Positions 24,297 through 31,693 of a stretch of DNA of 41,475 nucleotides are shown piece by piece. The position numbers and the translations under genes are program-made. A model generated the notes under the pieces. It was given only the letters and a program-made list of their open reading frames with translations. It was not told the origin of the DNA and searched no databases. This stretch comes from Persephonella sp. Its GTDB lineage: Bacteria > Aquificota > Aquificia > Aquificales > Hydrogenothermaceae. The stretch lies in NCBI GenBank assembly GCA_003978565.1, contig QNZC01000049.1, forward strand, positions 1 to 41,475, in the 5' to 3' direction. How positions within the stretch are numbered: the first letter of the stretch is position 1; the number at the start of each line of letters is the position of its first letter.

Positions 24297-24794
24297 ATGA
24301 CTAGGAAAGATGATGATATTATAAACAAAATTTCAAAAGTAGATAGAAAAAAATTGGGAAGTGATATTCCAATAGAGATATTTAGAGTTTTCAGACATTT
24401 CTCTCAAATTTATGCAGAAGACTTACTTGGAAAAAAGGCCACAGGTATATTGTTTATTAATGCTGGAAAAGAACTAGGTAAAAATATTGGCAAAAAACTG
24501 TATGATAAAGATTTGGAAAAGTATATAAAAAATGTTAAGGAGTTTGTAGAAAAGGAAAAGATTGGCATTTTAAAAGTTGTTGAGGCATCTAACAAAAAAT
24601 TGGTGTTTCAGCTAGATGAGTGTATCACATGTGCTGGAATGGATAATATAGGAAAGAGAATTTGTTTCTTTGAAGTCGGTTTTGTTGCAGGTGTGGTCGA
24701 GGTCTTCCTCGGTAAAAAGGTGATAGCTGAAGAAACAAAATGTAATGCTAATGGGGAAGGAGTTTGTGAGGTAAGTGTATATCTAAATAAGTGA
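24297..24794 (+). CDS. V4R-domain small-molecule-binding protein
   Basis: The C-terminal two thirds of this 165-residue protein match the V4R (4-vinyl reductase) domain. The protein has L-D-E-C-I-T-C-A-G, then I-C-F-F-E-V-G-F-V-A-G-V-V-E, and T-K-C-N-A-N-G-E-G-V-C-E at the end; the conserved Cys residues probably bind zinc or another metal. V4R domains bind hydrophobic small molecules, often as sensors or in bacteriochlorophyll synthesis; a stand-alone copy in a non-phototroph suggests sensing or carrier function. It starts two bases after the permease. Its last 12 bases overlap the end of the ylxQ gene on the opposite strand. Confidence 0.85.
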   Translation: MTRKDDDIINKISKVDRKKLGSDIPIEIFRVFRHFSQIYAEDLLGKKATGILFINAGKELGKNIGKKLYDKDLEKYIKNVKEFVEKEKIGILKVVEASNKKLVFQLDECITCAGMDNIGKRICFFEVGFVAGVVEVFLGKKVIAEETKCNANGEGVCEVSVYLNK

Positions 24795-25106
24795 ATATTT
24801 TGTTATTTTTTCCTTTATCTTTCTTCCAAATTTTGTATCTGGAATAAAAACTATTCCAACTTCCTTCTTTCCTAAAAACCTACCTAAATCTTTCTTTGAA
24901 AATAATTCAAAATACTCTCCATCATATTTGTAGAGAATATTTCTTTTAGTTCTCTTAGAAATATCTCTAGCTAAAATTAAAAAACCTTTTTTTCCAGCCT
25001 TTAGCTCCTTCAATGCTTCATCAAAACCTATTTTTATAATTCTACTTCTCCAACCAAGCTGTAAAAGATTAATTATCCGTTTTTCTAACTGTTTTTTTAC
25101 TTCCAT
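24783..25106 (-). CDS. ylxQ: L7Ae/YlxQ-like RNA-binding domain
   Basis: A 107-residue domain of the L7Ae/L30e/Gadd45 type, with G-F-D-E-A-L-K-E-L-K-A-G-K-K-G-F-L-I-L-A-R-D-I-S and V-G-I-V-F-I-P-D. These proteins bind kink-turn RNA; YlxQ is associated with ribosomes and with nusA operons. Upstream, the same frame stays open and encodes the C-terminal part of YlxR, and there is no clear ribosome site for ATG 25106. I therefore infer a single YlxR-YlxQ fusion protein (about 169 aa from 25291) whose frame is broken at a homopolymer. DUF448-L7Ae fusions are known in other phyla. Confidence 0.8.
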   Translation of the reverse strand: MEVKKQLEKRIINLLQLGWRSRIIKIGFDEALKELKAGKKGFLILARDISKRTKRNILYKYDGEYFELFSKKDLGRFLGKKEVGIVFIPDTKFGRKIKEKITKYSLI

Positions 25107-25291
25107 AGTATCTATATTAAATCTTCTTCTTATTTTTTCTTTTCTTTTAGAAAGACAGGAGGGACATATATAAAAACCTCTCCCTCCATACTCTCTATAA
25201 ACTGGCTTATTATCTTCAAAACTAAATCTTACAAGTTTTTCCTTTTCTGTTTTTTTTTACAGATAACACAACTTCTTATCGGTCTAGCCAT
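25107..25291 (-). pseudogene. ylxR: YlxR (DUF448) domain, broken by a 1-base homopolymer frameshift
   Basis: ATG 25291 overlaps the end of nusA by eight bases and reads M-A-R-P-I-R-S-C-V-I-C-K-K-K, then meets a stop seven codons later. The frame would continue properly as T-E-K-E-K-L-V-R-F-S-F-E-D-N with one extra A in the nine-A run (25250-25258). It then shows the YlxR hallmark G-G-R-G-F-Y-I-C-P-S-C-L and goes straight into the L7Ae domain. YlxR is a small RNA-binding protein of the nusA operon, linked to RNase P in firmicutes. The break is either a read error in the homopolymer, a real mutation, or a slippage site. Confidence 0.8.
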
Positions 25292-26405
25292 TTTTCTCCG
25301 CCAACTGTTGTAATCTGTCAAAATCTTCCTCGCTTAATATGTCTATATGCCAACCTGTAAGCTTATGGGCTAATTTAGCGTTGATACCTCCCTTTCCGAT
25401 AGCTAGAGACAGCTCGTTTTTAGGAACTGCAACTTCTATTCTCTTTTCCTTTTCAAATATTTTCCATTTTTTAGGATGTGCCGGGGATAAAGCCCTAATT
25501 ACAAACTGTGCCGGGTCAGGATGCCACTCTATAACATCTATCTTTTCATCTGAAAGTTCCATTGAAACATTTTGTATTCTTTTTCCCTTTAATCCTACAA
25601 CAACACCTACAGGGTCTATATTCCTATCTTCAGTCCAAACTGCAACTTTAGCCCTATCTCCCGGTTCTCTAGCTACAGCTTTTATCTCTATCTCACCCTC
25701 TTGAACCTCTGGAACCTCTATTTCTATAAGTTTTCTTAAAAGATTTGGATGGGTTCTAGATAGTATTACGAGTGGTTTTTCTTTATCCAAAAGTTTTATA
25801 AATCTCTTTGTTTTTCCCTTCTCATATATAGGATAAACTCCATCCTTTATAACCTTTAGTATTAATGCCCTAACTCTATCTCCTATTTTATACTTTTCCT
25901 TCCTTATCTGTTCCTCTTCTGGTAAAACAGCTTCAACCCTACCTAAATCAACGATTATATCATTCCCTTCAAATCGTCTTACTGTTCCTGTAATAACCCT
26001 TCCTTCTATATCTTTAAACTCTTTAAACAGAATATTTTTCTCAACTCTAGCTATCTTTGAAGATATTACCTCCTTGGCAACATTTAAAGCAATCCTTCCT
26101 ATACTTTCTAAATCTAAAGGAACATAAATATATTTTCCAACTTCAGCTTTAGGGTCTATCTTCTTTGCCTCTGAGATGGAAATATCTCTCTTTGGATTAT
26201 CAACAAAAGGCGTTATCTTTTTCTTTAATAATACCTTTAGTTCATCGTTTTCCCTATCAAACTCAACAAAAACATTGTTTTTATAACCAAATTCTTTTTT
26301 TACAGCAGTTCTTATACCATCTATTAATGCCTTTTCAACTATACTTTCAGGAACATTTTTTTCTTTAGCAACTAGTTCTATAACATTTTTCAGTTTTACC
26401 GACAT
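25284..26405 (-). CDS. nusA: Transcription termination/antitermination factor NusA
   Basis: NusA binds RNA polymerase and the nascent RNA, acting in pausing, termination and antitermination. The 373 residues run as an N-terminal polymerase-binding domain (1-130), S1 domain (about 133-200, with V-E-A-V-L-P-E-E-E), then KH1 and KH2 with V-V-G-L-K-G-K-R-I-Q and A-I-G-K-G-G-I-N-A-K-L-A. There are no C-terminal acidic repeats, as in most bacteria outside gamma-proteobacteria. It follows rimP by 19 bases. Confidence 0.96.
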   Translation of the reverse strand: MSVKLKNVIELVAKEKNVPESIVEKALIDGIRTAVKKEFGYKNNVFVEFDRENDELKVLLKKKITPFVDNPKRDISISEAKKIDPKAEVGKYIYVPLDLESIGRIALNVAKEVISSKIARVEKNILFKEFKDIEGRVITGTVRRFEGNDIIVDLGRVEAVLPEEEQIRKEKYKIGDRVRALILKVIKDGVYPIYEKGKTKRFIKLLDKEKPLVILSRTHPNLLRKLIEIEVPEVQEGEIEIKAVAREPGDRAKVAVWTEDRNIDPVGVVVGLKGKRIQNVSMELSDEKIDVIEWHPDPAQFVIRALSPAHPKKWKIFEKEKRIEVAVPKNELSLAIGKGGINAKLAHKLTGWHIDILSEEDFDRLQQLAEKNG

Positions 26406-26424
26406 TTTCCTTCCCCTTATTTTT

Positions 26425-26880
26425 TTAATCGTCTAATCTTGCTTTAGATATATTTTCTAAATTTATTTTTATAATTTCTTCATTATTTTTAATTAAAACA
26501 TTATCCTCCTCTAAACCTTCTAAAATTCCAGTAAAAACATTTTTTTTATCAATAGGTTCTTTAACAATTATTTTAATATTTCTACCTTTAAAAATTTCAT
26601 ACTCTTCCCTATTTTTTAATTTTCTATTTAACCCCGGTGAGGATATTTCTAATGTATATGAGTATGGAATTAAATCCTCATCATCTAAAAGTTTCCCTAA
26701 TCTTCTACTTACTATTTCACACTGTTTTATCGTTGTTCCATTAGGGTCATATATGTAAACCCTAAGTGTAGGTTTTCCTTCTTTAATAAACTCTATATCA
26801 ACAAGCTTTAGCCCTAAACTTTCTAGTATTGGAGCTACTAACTCTTTAACTTTTTCTACTACATTAATCACCTTTACCAC
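26425..26880 (-). CDS. rimP: Ribosome maturation factor RimP
   Basis: RimP assists late 30S subunit assembly. The 151 residues show the family pattern: L-V-D-I-E-F-I-K-E-G-K-P-T-L-R-V-Y-I-Y-D-P-N-G in the N-terminal alpha/beta domain, Y-T-L-E-I-S-S-P-G-L-N-R-K-L, and a C-terminal SH3-like domain. It leads the rimP-nusA-ylxR/ylxQ set. infB, which usually follows, is not present; the operon ends at a convergent V4R gene. Confidence 0.95.
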   Translation of the reverse strand: MVKVINVVEKVKELVAPILESLGLKLVDIEFIKEGKPTLRVYIYDPNGTTIKQCEIVSRRLGKLLDDEDLIPYSYTLEISSPGLNRKLKNREEYEIFKGRNIKIIVKEPIDKKNVFTGILEGLEEDNVLIKNNEEIIKINLENISKARLDD

Positions 26881-26919
26881 CTCTACTTTTTATTAAGGTT
26901 TTAGATTGTAGGATTTTAG

Positions 26920-26925
26920 ATTATA
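26920..26925 (-). promoter_or_regulatory. Possible -10 for the rimP-nusA operon
   Basis: On the minus strand this is a perfect TATAAT about 40 bases ahead of the rimP ATG. The -35 position holds only A/T-rich sequence without a good TTGACA match, so the call is tentative. Confidence 0.35.
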
Positions 26926-27202
26926 CAACATAAAACTAAAATTTAAGTTAAATCTTTAAAATATGTAGTTCAAGCTGATATTTTATGATTTTTGAAATAA
27001 ACTTTATAAGCTTTTATATATAGATAAATGCTAGTATACATGTCTACATTTCATCTAAACCTGCTTTCTCAAACTATTTATTTTGAAAAATTTTTTTATA
27101 TAAAAAATTATTAAAGGGATTTTTTATATTTAGAAAAAATAAATTCCTTTATTAAATGTGCTATATAACCATTCTTCAATATTATATCTCCTATATGTAT
27201 AG

Positions 27203-27208
27203 TATAAT
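27203..27208 (+). promoter_or_regulatory. Probable -10 of the PqqD / ATP-grasp / decarboxylase cassette
   Basis: A perfect TATAAT lies 33 bases ahead of the PqqD-like ATG, giving a leader of about 27 bases that includes the AAAGG ribosome site. A TTCAAT at 27175-27180 is the nearest -35-like element but sits too far away (22 bases). Confidence 0.45.
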
Positions 27209-27241
27209 TTAAAATAATAAACAAAACTGAAAGGTGTTTTT

Positions 27242-27478
27242 ATGAATAGATTACATCAGTTAGCCGTAAATGATGAAGGGTTTATATTTGACCCTTTAAC
27301 AGGAGAGAGTTTTACAGTTAATAGAACTGGACTGTTTATAATTAACAGATTAAAAGAAGGAAAAAAAGAGGAAGAAATACTACAGGGATTACTTGATGAA
27401 TTTAATGTTTCTAAAGAGGTTGCCGAGAGAGACTTAATAGATTTTTTAGAGAAGTTAAAAAGCTATAGAATTATTTAG
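27242..27478 (+). CDS. PqqD-like protein (stand-alone RRE fold)
   Basis: A 78-residue protein with the PqqD pattern: a short beta-hairpin region (D-E-G-F-I-F-D-P-L-T-G-E-S-F-T-V-N) followed by helices with T-G-L-F-I-I-N-R-L-K-E-G and a C-terminal helix L-I-D-F-L-E-K-L-K. PqqD-type domains (RiPP recognition elements) bind leader peptides and present them to modifying enzymes. Here no radical SAM or lasso enzymes are adjacent; instead an ATP-grasp enzyme starts 38 bases later and a PLP decarboxylase follows. The decarboxylase has a leader-like N-terminus, which could be the binding partner. The fold is called from sequence pattern; the partner is inference. Confidence 0.8.
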   Translation: MNRLHQLAVNDEGFIFDPLTGESFTVNRTGLFIINRLKEGKKEEEILQGLLDEFNVSKEVAERDLIDFLEKLKSYRII

Positions 27479-27516
27479 TTGGTAAGCTTGTTTTTACTAA
27501 CCAGAGAGGTGAAAGA

Positions 27517-28557
27517 ATGGAATTAAAAATAGGAATATCTGGAATAAATGCTGTTGACAATCCGGGACCGGGAGTTGGTGTTGCAAAAAGTATAAAAGAA
27601 GATAGGGAGCTATCGGCTAAAATAGTTGGTTTGTCCTACGATGCTATGGAACCCGGAAACTATATGAAATGGATTATTGATAAATCTTATATTCTTCCGT
27701 ATCCATCTACAGACCATAAAACATATTTAAACAGACTTTACTATATAAGGGAAAATTATGGGCTTGATTTTGTGTTGCCTGTATTAGATGCAGAACTACC
27801 ACTCTATCTTAAATATCAAAAAGAGTTAGAAAAAAACGGTATAAAAACTTTTTTACCTACATTAGAACAGTTTAAATTAAGAGGAAAAGATAAACTAGAA
27901 GAGGTAGCTAAAAACATAGGTATAGAAACTCCTAAATCTGAGGTTGTAAATTCCTACGATGAGTTAGTGAAAGCTGTTGAAAAACTTGGGCTTCCTGTAA
28001 TGGTAAAGGGAGTTTTTTATAAGGCATACAGAGCTTACACAGTTCAAGAGGCAGTAAGTTTCTTTAATAAAATAGTTGCTGAATGGGGTTATCCTGTTAT
28101 TTTACAGCAGGTAGTTTCTGGAGAGGAGATGAATGTTGTTGCCGCTGGAGATGGTGAAGGGAACTCTTTAGGAATGATAGCAATCAAAAAAATGTGGATA
28201 ACAGAGCTTGGAAAAATATGGACTGGTATAACTATTAAAAATGAGGAGTTGTTAAATTCAGCTAAAAGGTTTATAGAAATTTACGGTTGGAAGGGAGCTT
28301 TTGAGCTTGAATGTATAGTTGATTTGAATAACAACAAAATCTATTTAATAGAGATAAATCCTAGATTTCCAGCGTGGTCTTACTTCTCAACTGGAGTTGG
28401 TGTCAACATAGCATCAAATATAGTTAGAAAGGCTTTTGATTTACCAGTAAAGGAGTATAGAGACTATCCTGCAGGGAAACTCTATATAAGATATACAGAT
28501 GACTTTGTTGTTGGTATAGAAACTTTTCAAAAATTAATAACTTTAGGAGAAAATTAG
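27517..28557 (+). CDS. ATP-grasp carboxylate-amine ligase-like enzyme
   Basis: The protein has 346 residues. The N-terminus (1-115) is a pre-ATP-grasp-like domain starting with I-G-I-S-G-I-N. The ATP-grasp domain follows, with V-M-V-K-G-V-F-Y-K-A-Y (ATP-binding Lys), I-L-Q-Q-V-V-S-G-E-E-M-N-V (hinge region) and F-E-L-E-C-I-V-D...Y-L-I-E-I-N-P-R-F-P-A-W, the acidic metal site seen in carbamoyl-phosphate-synthase-like ATP-grasp enzymes. Such enzymes activate a carboxylate as acyl phosphate and join it to an amine. The substrate is unknown. AGAGAGGTG precedes the ATG. It lies one base before the decarboxylase gene, so the two are tightly coupled. Confidence 0.85.
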   Translation: MELKIGISGINAVDNPGPGVGVAKSIKEDRELSAKIVGLSYDAMEPGNYMKWIIDKSYILPYPSTDHKTYLNRLYYIRENYGLDFVLPVLDAELPLYLKYQKELEKNGIKTFLPTLEQFKLRGKDKLEEVAKNIGIETPKSEVVNSYDELVKAVEKLGLPVMVKGVFYKAYRAYTVQEAVSFFNKIVAEWGYPVILQQVVSGEEMNVVAAGDGEGNSLGMIAIKKMWITELGKIWTGITIKNEELLNSAKRFIEIYGWKGAFELECIVDLNNNKIYLIEINPRFPAWSYFSTGVGVNIASNIVRKAFDLPVKEYRDYPAGKLYIRYTDDFVVGIETFQKLITLGEN

Positions 28558-28558
28558 G

Positions 28559-29911
28559 ATGAAGAAAGTATATGAAAAACCGGTTATAGTGAAAGTTGAA
28601 ACAGGGTTTATGAATAAGTTCGGAGAAAGTCCTTTATATCAGAGAAAAGTGAGAACAGATATAGACGGGGTTTCTATCGATGAGCTTGTGAAAAAGTATG
28701 GCTCACCTTTATTTGTAATATCAGAGAAAAAATTAAGGGAAAAATACAGGAATATATATAATGCATTTGCTTCAAGATACCCAAATGTCCAGTTTGGCTG
28801 GTCTTATAAAACAAACTATCTAAAGGCGGTATGTGCTGTTTTACATCAAGAGGGAGCTATAGCTGAAGTTGTTTCTGGGTTTGAGTATGAGAAAGCTAGA
28901 AAATTAGGAATTGAAGGTAAAGATATTATATTTAACGGTCCACATAAAAGACTAGAAGATTTAGAGATAGCTGTTAAGGAAGGTGCAAAGATACATATAG
29001 ACCATTTTGACGAGATAATTGATTTAGAAAAAGTTGCTGATAAGTTAGGAAAAACTGTAAAGGTGGCAATTAGATTAAATATGGATACTGGAATAAGACC
29101 TCAATGGTCTAGGTTTGGTTTCAATTTAGAAACTGGACAGGCTTTAGATGCAGTTAAAAGAATAGCTCAAAGTGGAAAATTAATATTAAACGGATTACAT
29201 GCTCATATAGGAACTTTCATATTAGACCCTAACGCATACGCTAAAGAAGTAGAAAAGATGGTTAAATTTGCCTACGAAATAGAGGATAACTTCGGATTTA
29301 AGATAGAATATATAGATATAGGCGGAGGACTACCATCTAAGAATAAACTGAAGGGAACATACTTACCACCTGATATAGCTGTTCCACCTGTTGATGAGTA
29401 TGCTGAAAAGATAATAGATGCTCTATACTCAAACTTAAGACCGGGAGATTTTCCTAAATTAATACTTGAAACAGGTAGAGCAATAGTAGATGAAGCTGAA
29501 TACTTAATAACAACAGTATTTGCATCTAAAAGGCTACCTGATGGAAGAAAAGCCTATATATGTGATGCAGGGGTAAATCTGCTATTTACTGCTTTTTGGT
29601 ATAAGTTTAATGTTGAGATAGACAGGGAAGTTTACGGAGTTAATGAGCCTTCTGTCCTTTATGGACCTTTATGTATGAATATAGACATTATAGATGATGG
29701 AATACTTCTTCCTCCTTTAGAAAGGGGAACGAGACTTATATTCTCTCCAGTGGGAGCTTACAATAATACCCAGTGGATGCAATTTATAGAGTATAGACCT
29801 AATATAGTTATGATTATGGAAGACGGAACAGTTGAGGTTGTAAGGGAAAGAGAGGATTTAACAGATATTGAGAGAAGAGAGAGGCTACCAGAAAAGTTAA
29901 AAATTAGATAA
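28559..29911 (+). CDS. LysA-fold PLP-dependent decarboxylase with a leader-like N-terminal extension
   Basis: A fold-type III PLP enzyme of 450 residues, related to diaminopimelate decarboxylase. It keeps the PLP lysine (W-S-Y-K-T-N, K84), H-A-H-I-G-T, the phosphate loop D-I-G-G-G-L-P, E-T-G-R and V-G-A-Y-N. It lacks the LysA C-E-S-x-D substrate motif; the equivalent segment is G-P-L-C-M-N-I-D. It is therefore probably not LysA, and a different amino acid or amino-acid adduct is likely the substrate. The first 25 residues precede the enzyme domain and read M-K-K-V-Y-E-K-P-V-I...G-F-M-N-K-F-G, similar to the Tyr-x-x-Pro-x-Leu...Gly leaders bound by PqqD-like proteins. It ends 15 bases inside the 3' end of the L,D-transpeptidase gene. 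Confidence 0.85.
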   Translation: MKKVYEKPVIVKVETGFMNKFGESPLYQRKVRTDIDGVSIDELVKKYGSPLFVISEKKLREKYRNIYNAFASRYPNVQFGWSYKTNYLKAVCAVLHQEGAIAEVVSGFEYEKARKLGIEGKDIIFNGPHKRLEDLEIAVKEGAKIHIDHFDEIIDLEKVADKLGKTVKVAIRLNMDTGIRPQWSRFGFNLETGQALDAVKRIAQSGKLILNGLHAHIGTFILDPNAYAKEVEKMVKFAYEIEDNFGFKIEYIDIGGGLPSKNKLKGTYLPPDIAVPPVDEYAEKIIDALYSNLRPGDFPKLILETGRAIVDEAEYLITTVFASKRLPDGRKAYICDAGVNLLFTAFWYKFNVEIDREVYGVNEPSVLYGPLCMNIDIIDDGILLPPLERGTRLIFSPVGAYNNTQWMQFIEYRPNIVMIMEDGTVEVVREREDLTDIERRERLPEKLKIR

Positions 29912-30994
29912 AGGTATATTTTCCTCTCCAATAATTCTAAATTTACCATCTTCCTCCTTTACATATAAAATCTTTTTTTCCCTTATCTTCCTTTTATCTG
30001 AAAAATACTCAAAATTGAATGCGATAACAAAAATATCTCCAAATAACATAATTCTTCCATACTTAAGAATAGATAGATTTGTAAACATATACTTTTTGTT
30101 TTTATCATTTTTTAGTTTCTCATACTTTTCTTTAATGTATTTAAATTTATTTCCTACTTTAGAAACAAATTTCGGAGAATATAAAAAATACATCTTTATA
30201 GGATTTCCATTAATTGCAGATTTAAAACCTTTCTTCCATTCCATAAAGAAGTTTAACAATCTTTTTTGATACTTATCAAAGCTTTCTCTGTCTATGAACT
30301 CATAATCCTCCGTTATAACTACAGGAGTGTCCTTTATCTTTATATACTTTTTCAGTATAAGAAAATCAGGTTCCTTCATTATTACGCAACCTTTAGAGGA
30401 ATATTTAGAGATATAACTATACCTATCAGATGAATGAAGCCATATTCCTCCTCCCGTTTTTTTAAAAAAGTATCTATCTAAAACATTTGGGTAATTTAAA
30501 GGGAAAGCCCCTGAACCATAAACTTTAGGTAAACCTGTTTTATAGTAAAGGGGAAAATACACTCCATCTGGGGTTTTTTTATCTCCCTTTTCCCACTTAT
30601 TACCTGCCTTCTCACCAGATGTCATTTGATATCTTCTTGCTATAATTGGATGTTTGTTAAAAAATTCCACTAAAACGATTTCTTGTTTAGCTTTACTAAC
30701 TACTAAAACTTTTTTTCTGTCTTCTCTATATATGGTGTTAAAAAGATATTTTTTTTTAGTTTTTTTTAATCTTTGCAGATAATTTAACAATTTTTTAGCT
30801 TTTTTCTTTTCTCCTTCCATTAAATATAAAATTATTTCTAGTTTTAATCTCTCTTTACTATCTAGTTTTCTAGCAAGCCCGTAAGCGGTCTCTAAATCTC
30901 CATTTTCTATTGCATAGATAACACTTTTTAAACTAACTCCGTAAGATATACCAAAGAAAAATAAAAAAACAAAAAGAAATATCTTAAAATTCAT
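29897..30994 (-). CDS. Secreted L,D-transpeptidase (YkuD) with NTF2-like C-terminal domain
   Basis: Residues 1-19 form a signal peptide (M-N-F-K-I-F-L-F-V-F-L-F-F-F-G-I-S-Y-G), followed by a short helical region and the YkuD domain with G-I-W-L-H-S-S-D and S-K-G-C-V-I-M. These supply the His and the catalytic Cys that cross-link peptidoglycan or trim stems. The C-terminal part (about 245-365) resembles the NTF2-like domain of Csd6-type enzymes, which act as carboxypeptidases and set cell shape in Helicobacter. I choose ATG 30994 (365 aa): the longer start at 31069 would overlap bcp and bury the signal peptide. It lies seven bases after bcp. Confidence 0.88.
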   Translation of the reverse strand: MNFKIFLFVFLFFFGISYGVSLKSVIYAIENGDLETAYGLARKLDSKERLKLEIILYLMEGEKKKAKKLLNYLQRLKKTKKKYLFNTIYREDRKKVLVVSKAKQEIVLVEFFNKHPIIARRYQMTSGEKAGNKWEKGDKKTPDGVYFPLYYKTGLPKVYGSGAFPLNYPNVLDRYFFKKTGGGIWLHSSDRYSYISKYSSKGCVIMKEPDFLILKKYIKIKDTPVVITEDYEFIDRESFDKYQKRLLNFFMEWKKGFKSAINGNPIKMYFLYSPKFVSKVGNKFKYIKEKYEKLKNDKNKKYMFTNLSILKYGRIMLFGDIFVIAFNFEYFSDKRKIREKKILYVKEEDGKFRIIGEENIPLSNF

Positions 30995-31001
30995 AAACCT
31001 A

Positions 31002-31490
31002 TTATTTGTTTTCCAATATCTTGTTAAGTGTTTCAACAACCTTTGGAACATGTCCTTTAGCCCTAACATTTCTCCATTTCTTAATTATATTTCCTTCTGG
31101 AGAGATAATATAAGTTGACCTTATAACACCTTTAGTTATTTTTCCATAACTTTTTTTCTCTCCGTAAGCATCATACTGCTCTAAAACATTTTTATCTGGG
31201 TCTGATAGTAAGTAGAAGTTTAAGTTATACTTCTCTTTAAACTTTTTATGGCTTTCTATACTGTCAGGGCTAACTCCAATAACTATAGCTTTATCTGATA
31301 ATATGTTCAGATTGTCTCTGAAATCACATGCTTCAGTTGTGCAACCGGGAGTGTTATCTTTTGGATAGAAGTATAAAATTATATACATTCCTTTATTTAA
31401 TAGCTCTTTTAAACATATTTCCTTTTCTTCCCCCTCTGGTGTTAATCCCATTAAACAGAAATCTGGAGCTTTCATACCCTCTTCTACCAT
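31002..31490 (-). CDS. bcp: Peroxiredoxin of the Bcp/PrxQ type
   Basis: A thiol peroxidase of 162 residues that removes hydroperoxides, usually with thioredoxin as reductant. The motif Y-P-K-D-N-T-P-G-C-T-T-E-A-C-D-F-R gives the peroxidatic C50 and resolving C55 in the C-x4-C spacing of the Bcp/PrxQ subgroup. S-T-Y-I-I-S-P-E-G-N-I is a typical C-terminal block. ATG 31490 is preceded by GGAGG. It is probably co-transcribed with the downstream L,D-transpeptidase. Confidence 0.95.
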   Translation of the reverse strand: MVEEGMKAPDFCLMGLTPEGEEKEICLKELLNKGMYIILYFYPKDNTPGCTTEACDFRDNLNILSDKAIVIGVSPDSIESHKKFKEKYNLNFYLLSDPDKNVLEQYDAYGEKKSYGKITKGVIRSTYIISPEGNIIKKWRNVRAKGHVPKVVETLNKILENK

Positions 31491-31670
31491 TTTAAAACCT
31501 CCATATTTTCAGTGGTAAAATTGATAAATATGATAATTTTAAACTACTTTAGATAAAATGTTTAATTAATCAATCTGTTTTTAATATATTTTAAGAAAGT
31601 TTTTGATAAAACCATACTTAAGAAATACAATTAGCATATGTCTTTTTATTTATTTCCTTTTTATCAAATA

Positions 31671-31688
31671 TTTCATTTCAAAATGAAA
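31671..31688. repeat. 8-bp inverted repeat upstream of the barrel-protein promoter
   Basis: TTTCATTT and AAATGAAA pair perfectly around a CA centre, just before the -35 element. It could be an activator site, though A/T-rich palindromes arise easily by chance. Confidence 0.3.
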
Positions 31689-31693
31689 AATAC

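Larger units (their letters stand above)
26881..27241. other. 361-base divergent intergenic region (rimP / PqqD-like)
   Basis: There is no convincing gene. The longest plus-strand ATG ORF is 29 codons from 27028, without a ribosome site. A TTTTAGATT direct repeat occurs at 26899-26907 and 26914-26922, near the rimP -10. The right end contains the promoter of the PqqD cassette. I looked for a small precursor peptide here, as would suit a RiPP-like locus, and did not find one. Confidence 0.5.

Noticed and set aside
27028-27117. 29-codon ORF upstream of the PqqD-like gene as a RiPP precursor peptide
   Set aside because: It has no ribosome site, no leader-like motif, and its composition (Phe, Tyr, Lys) follows the AT-rich background.
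30995-31069. Longer N-terminus of the L,D-transpeptidase
   Set aside because: It overlaps the bcp coding region and places the signal peptide 25 residues inside the protein; ATG 30994 fits better.
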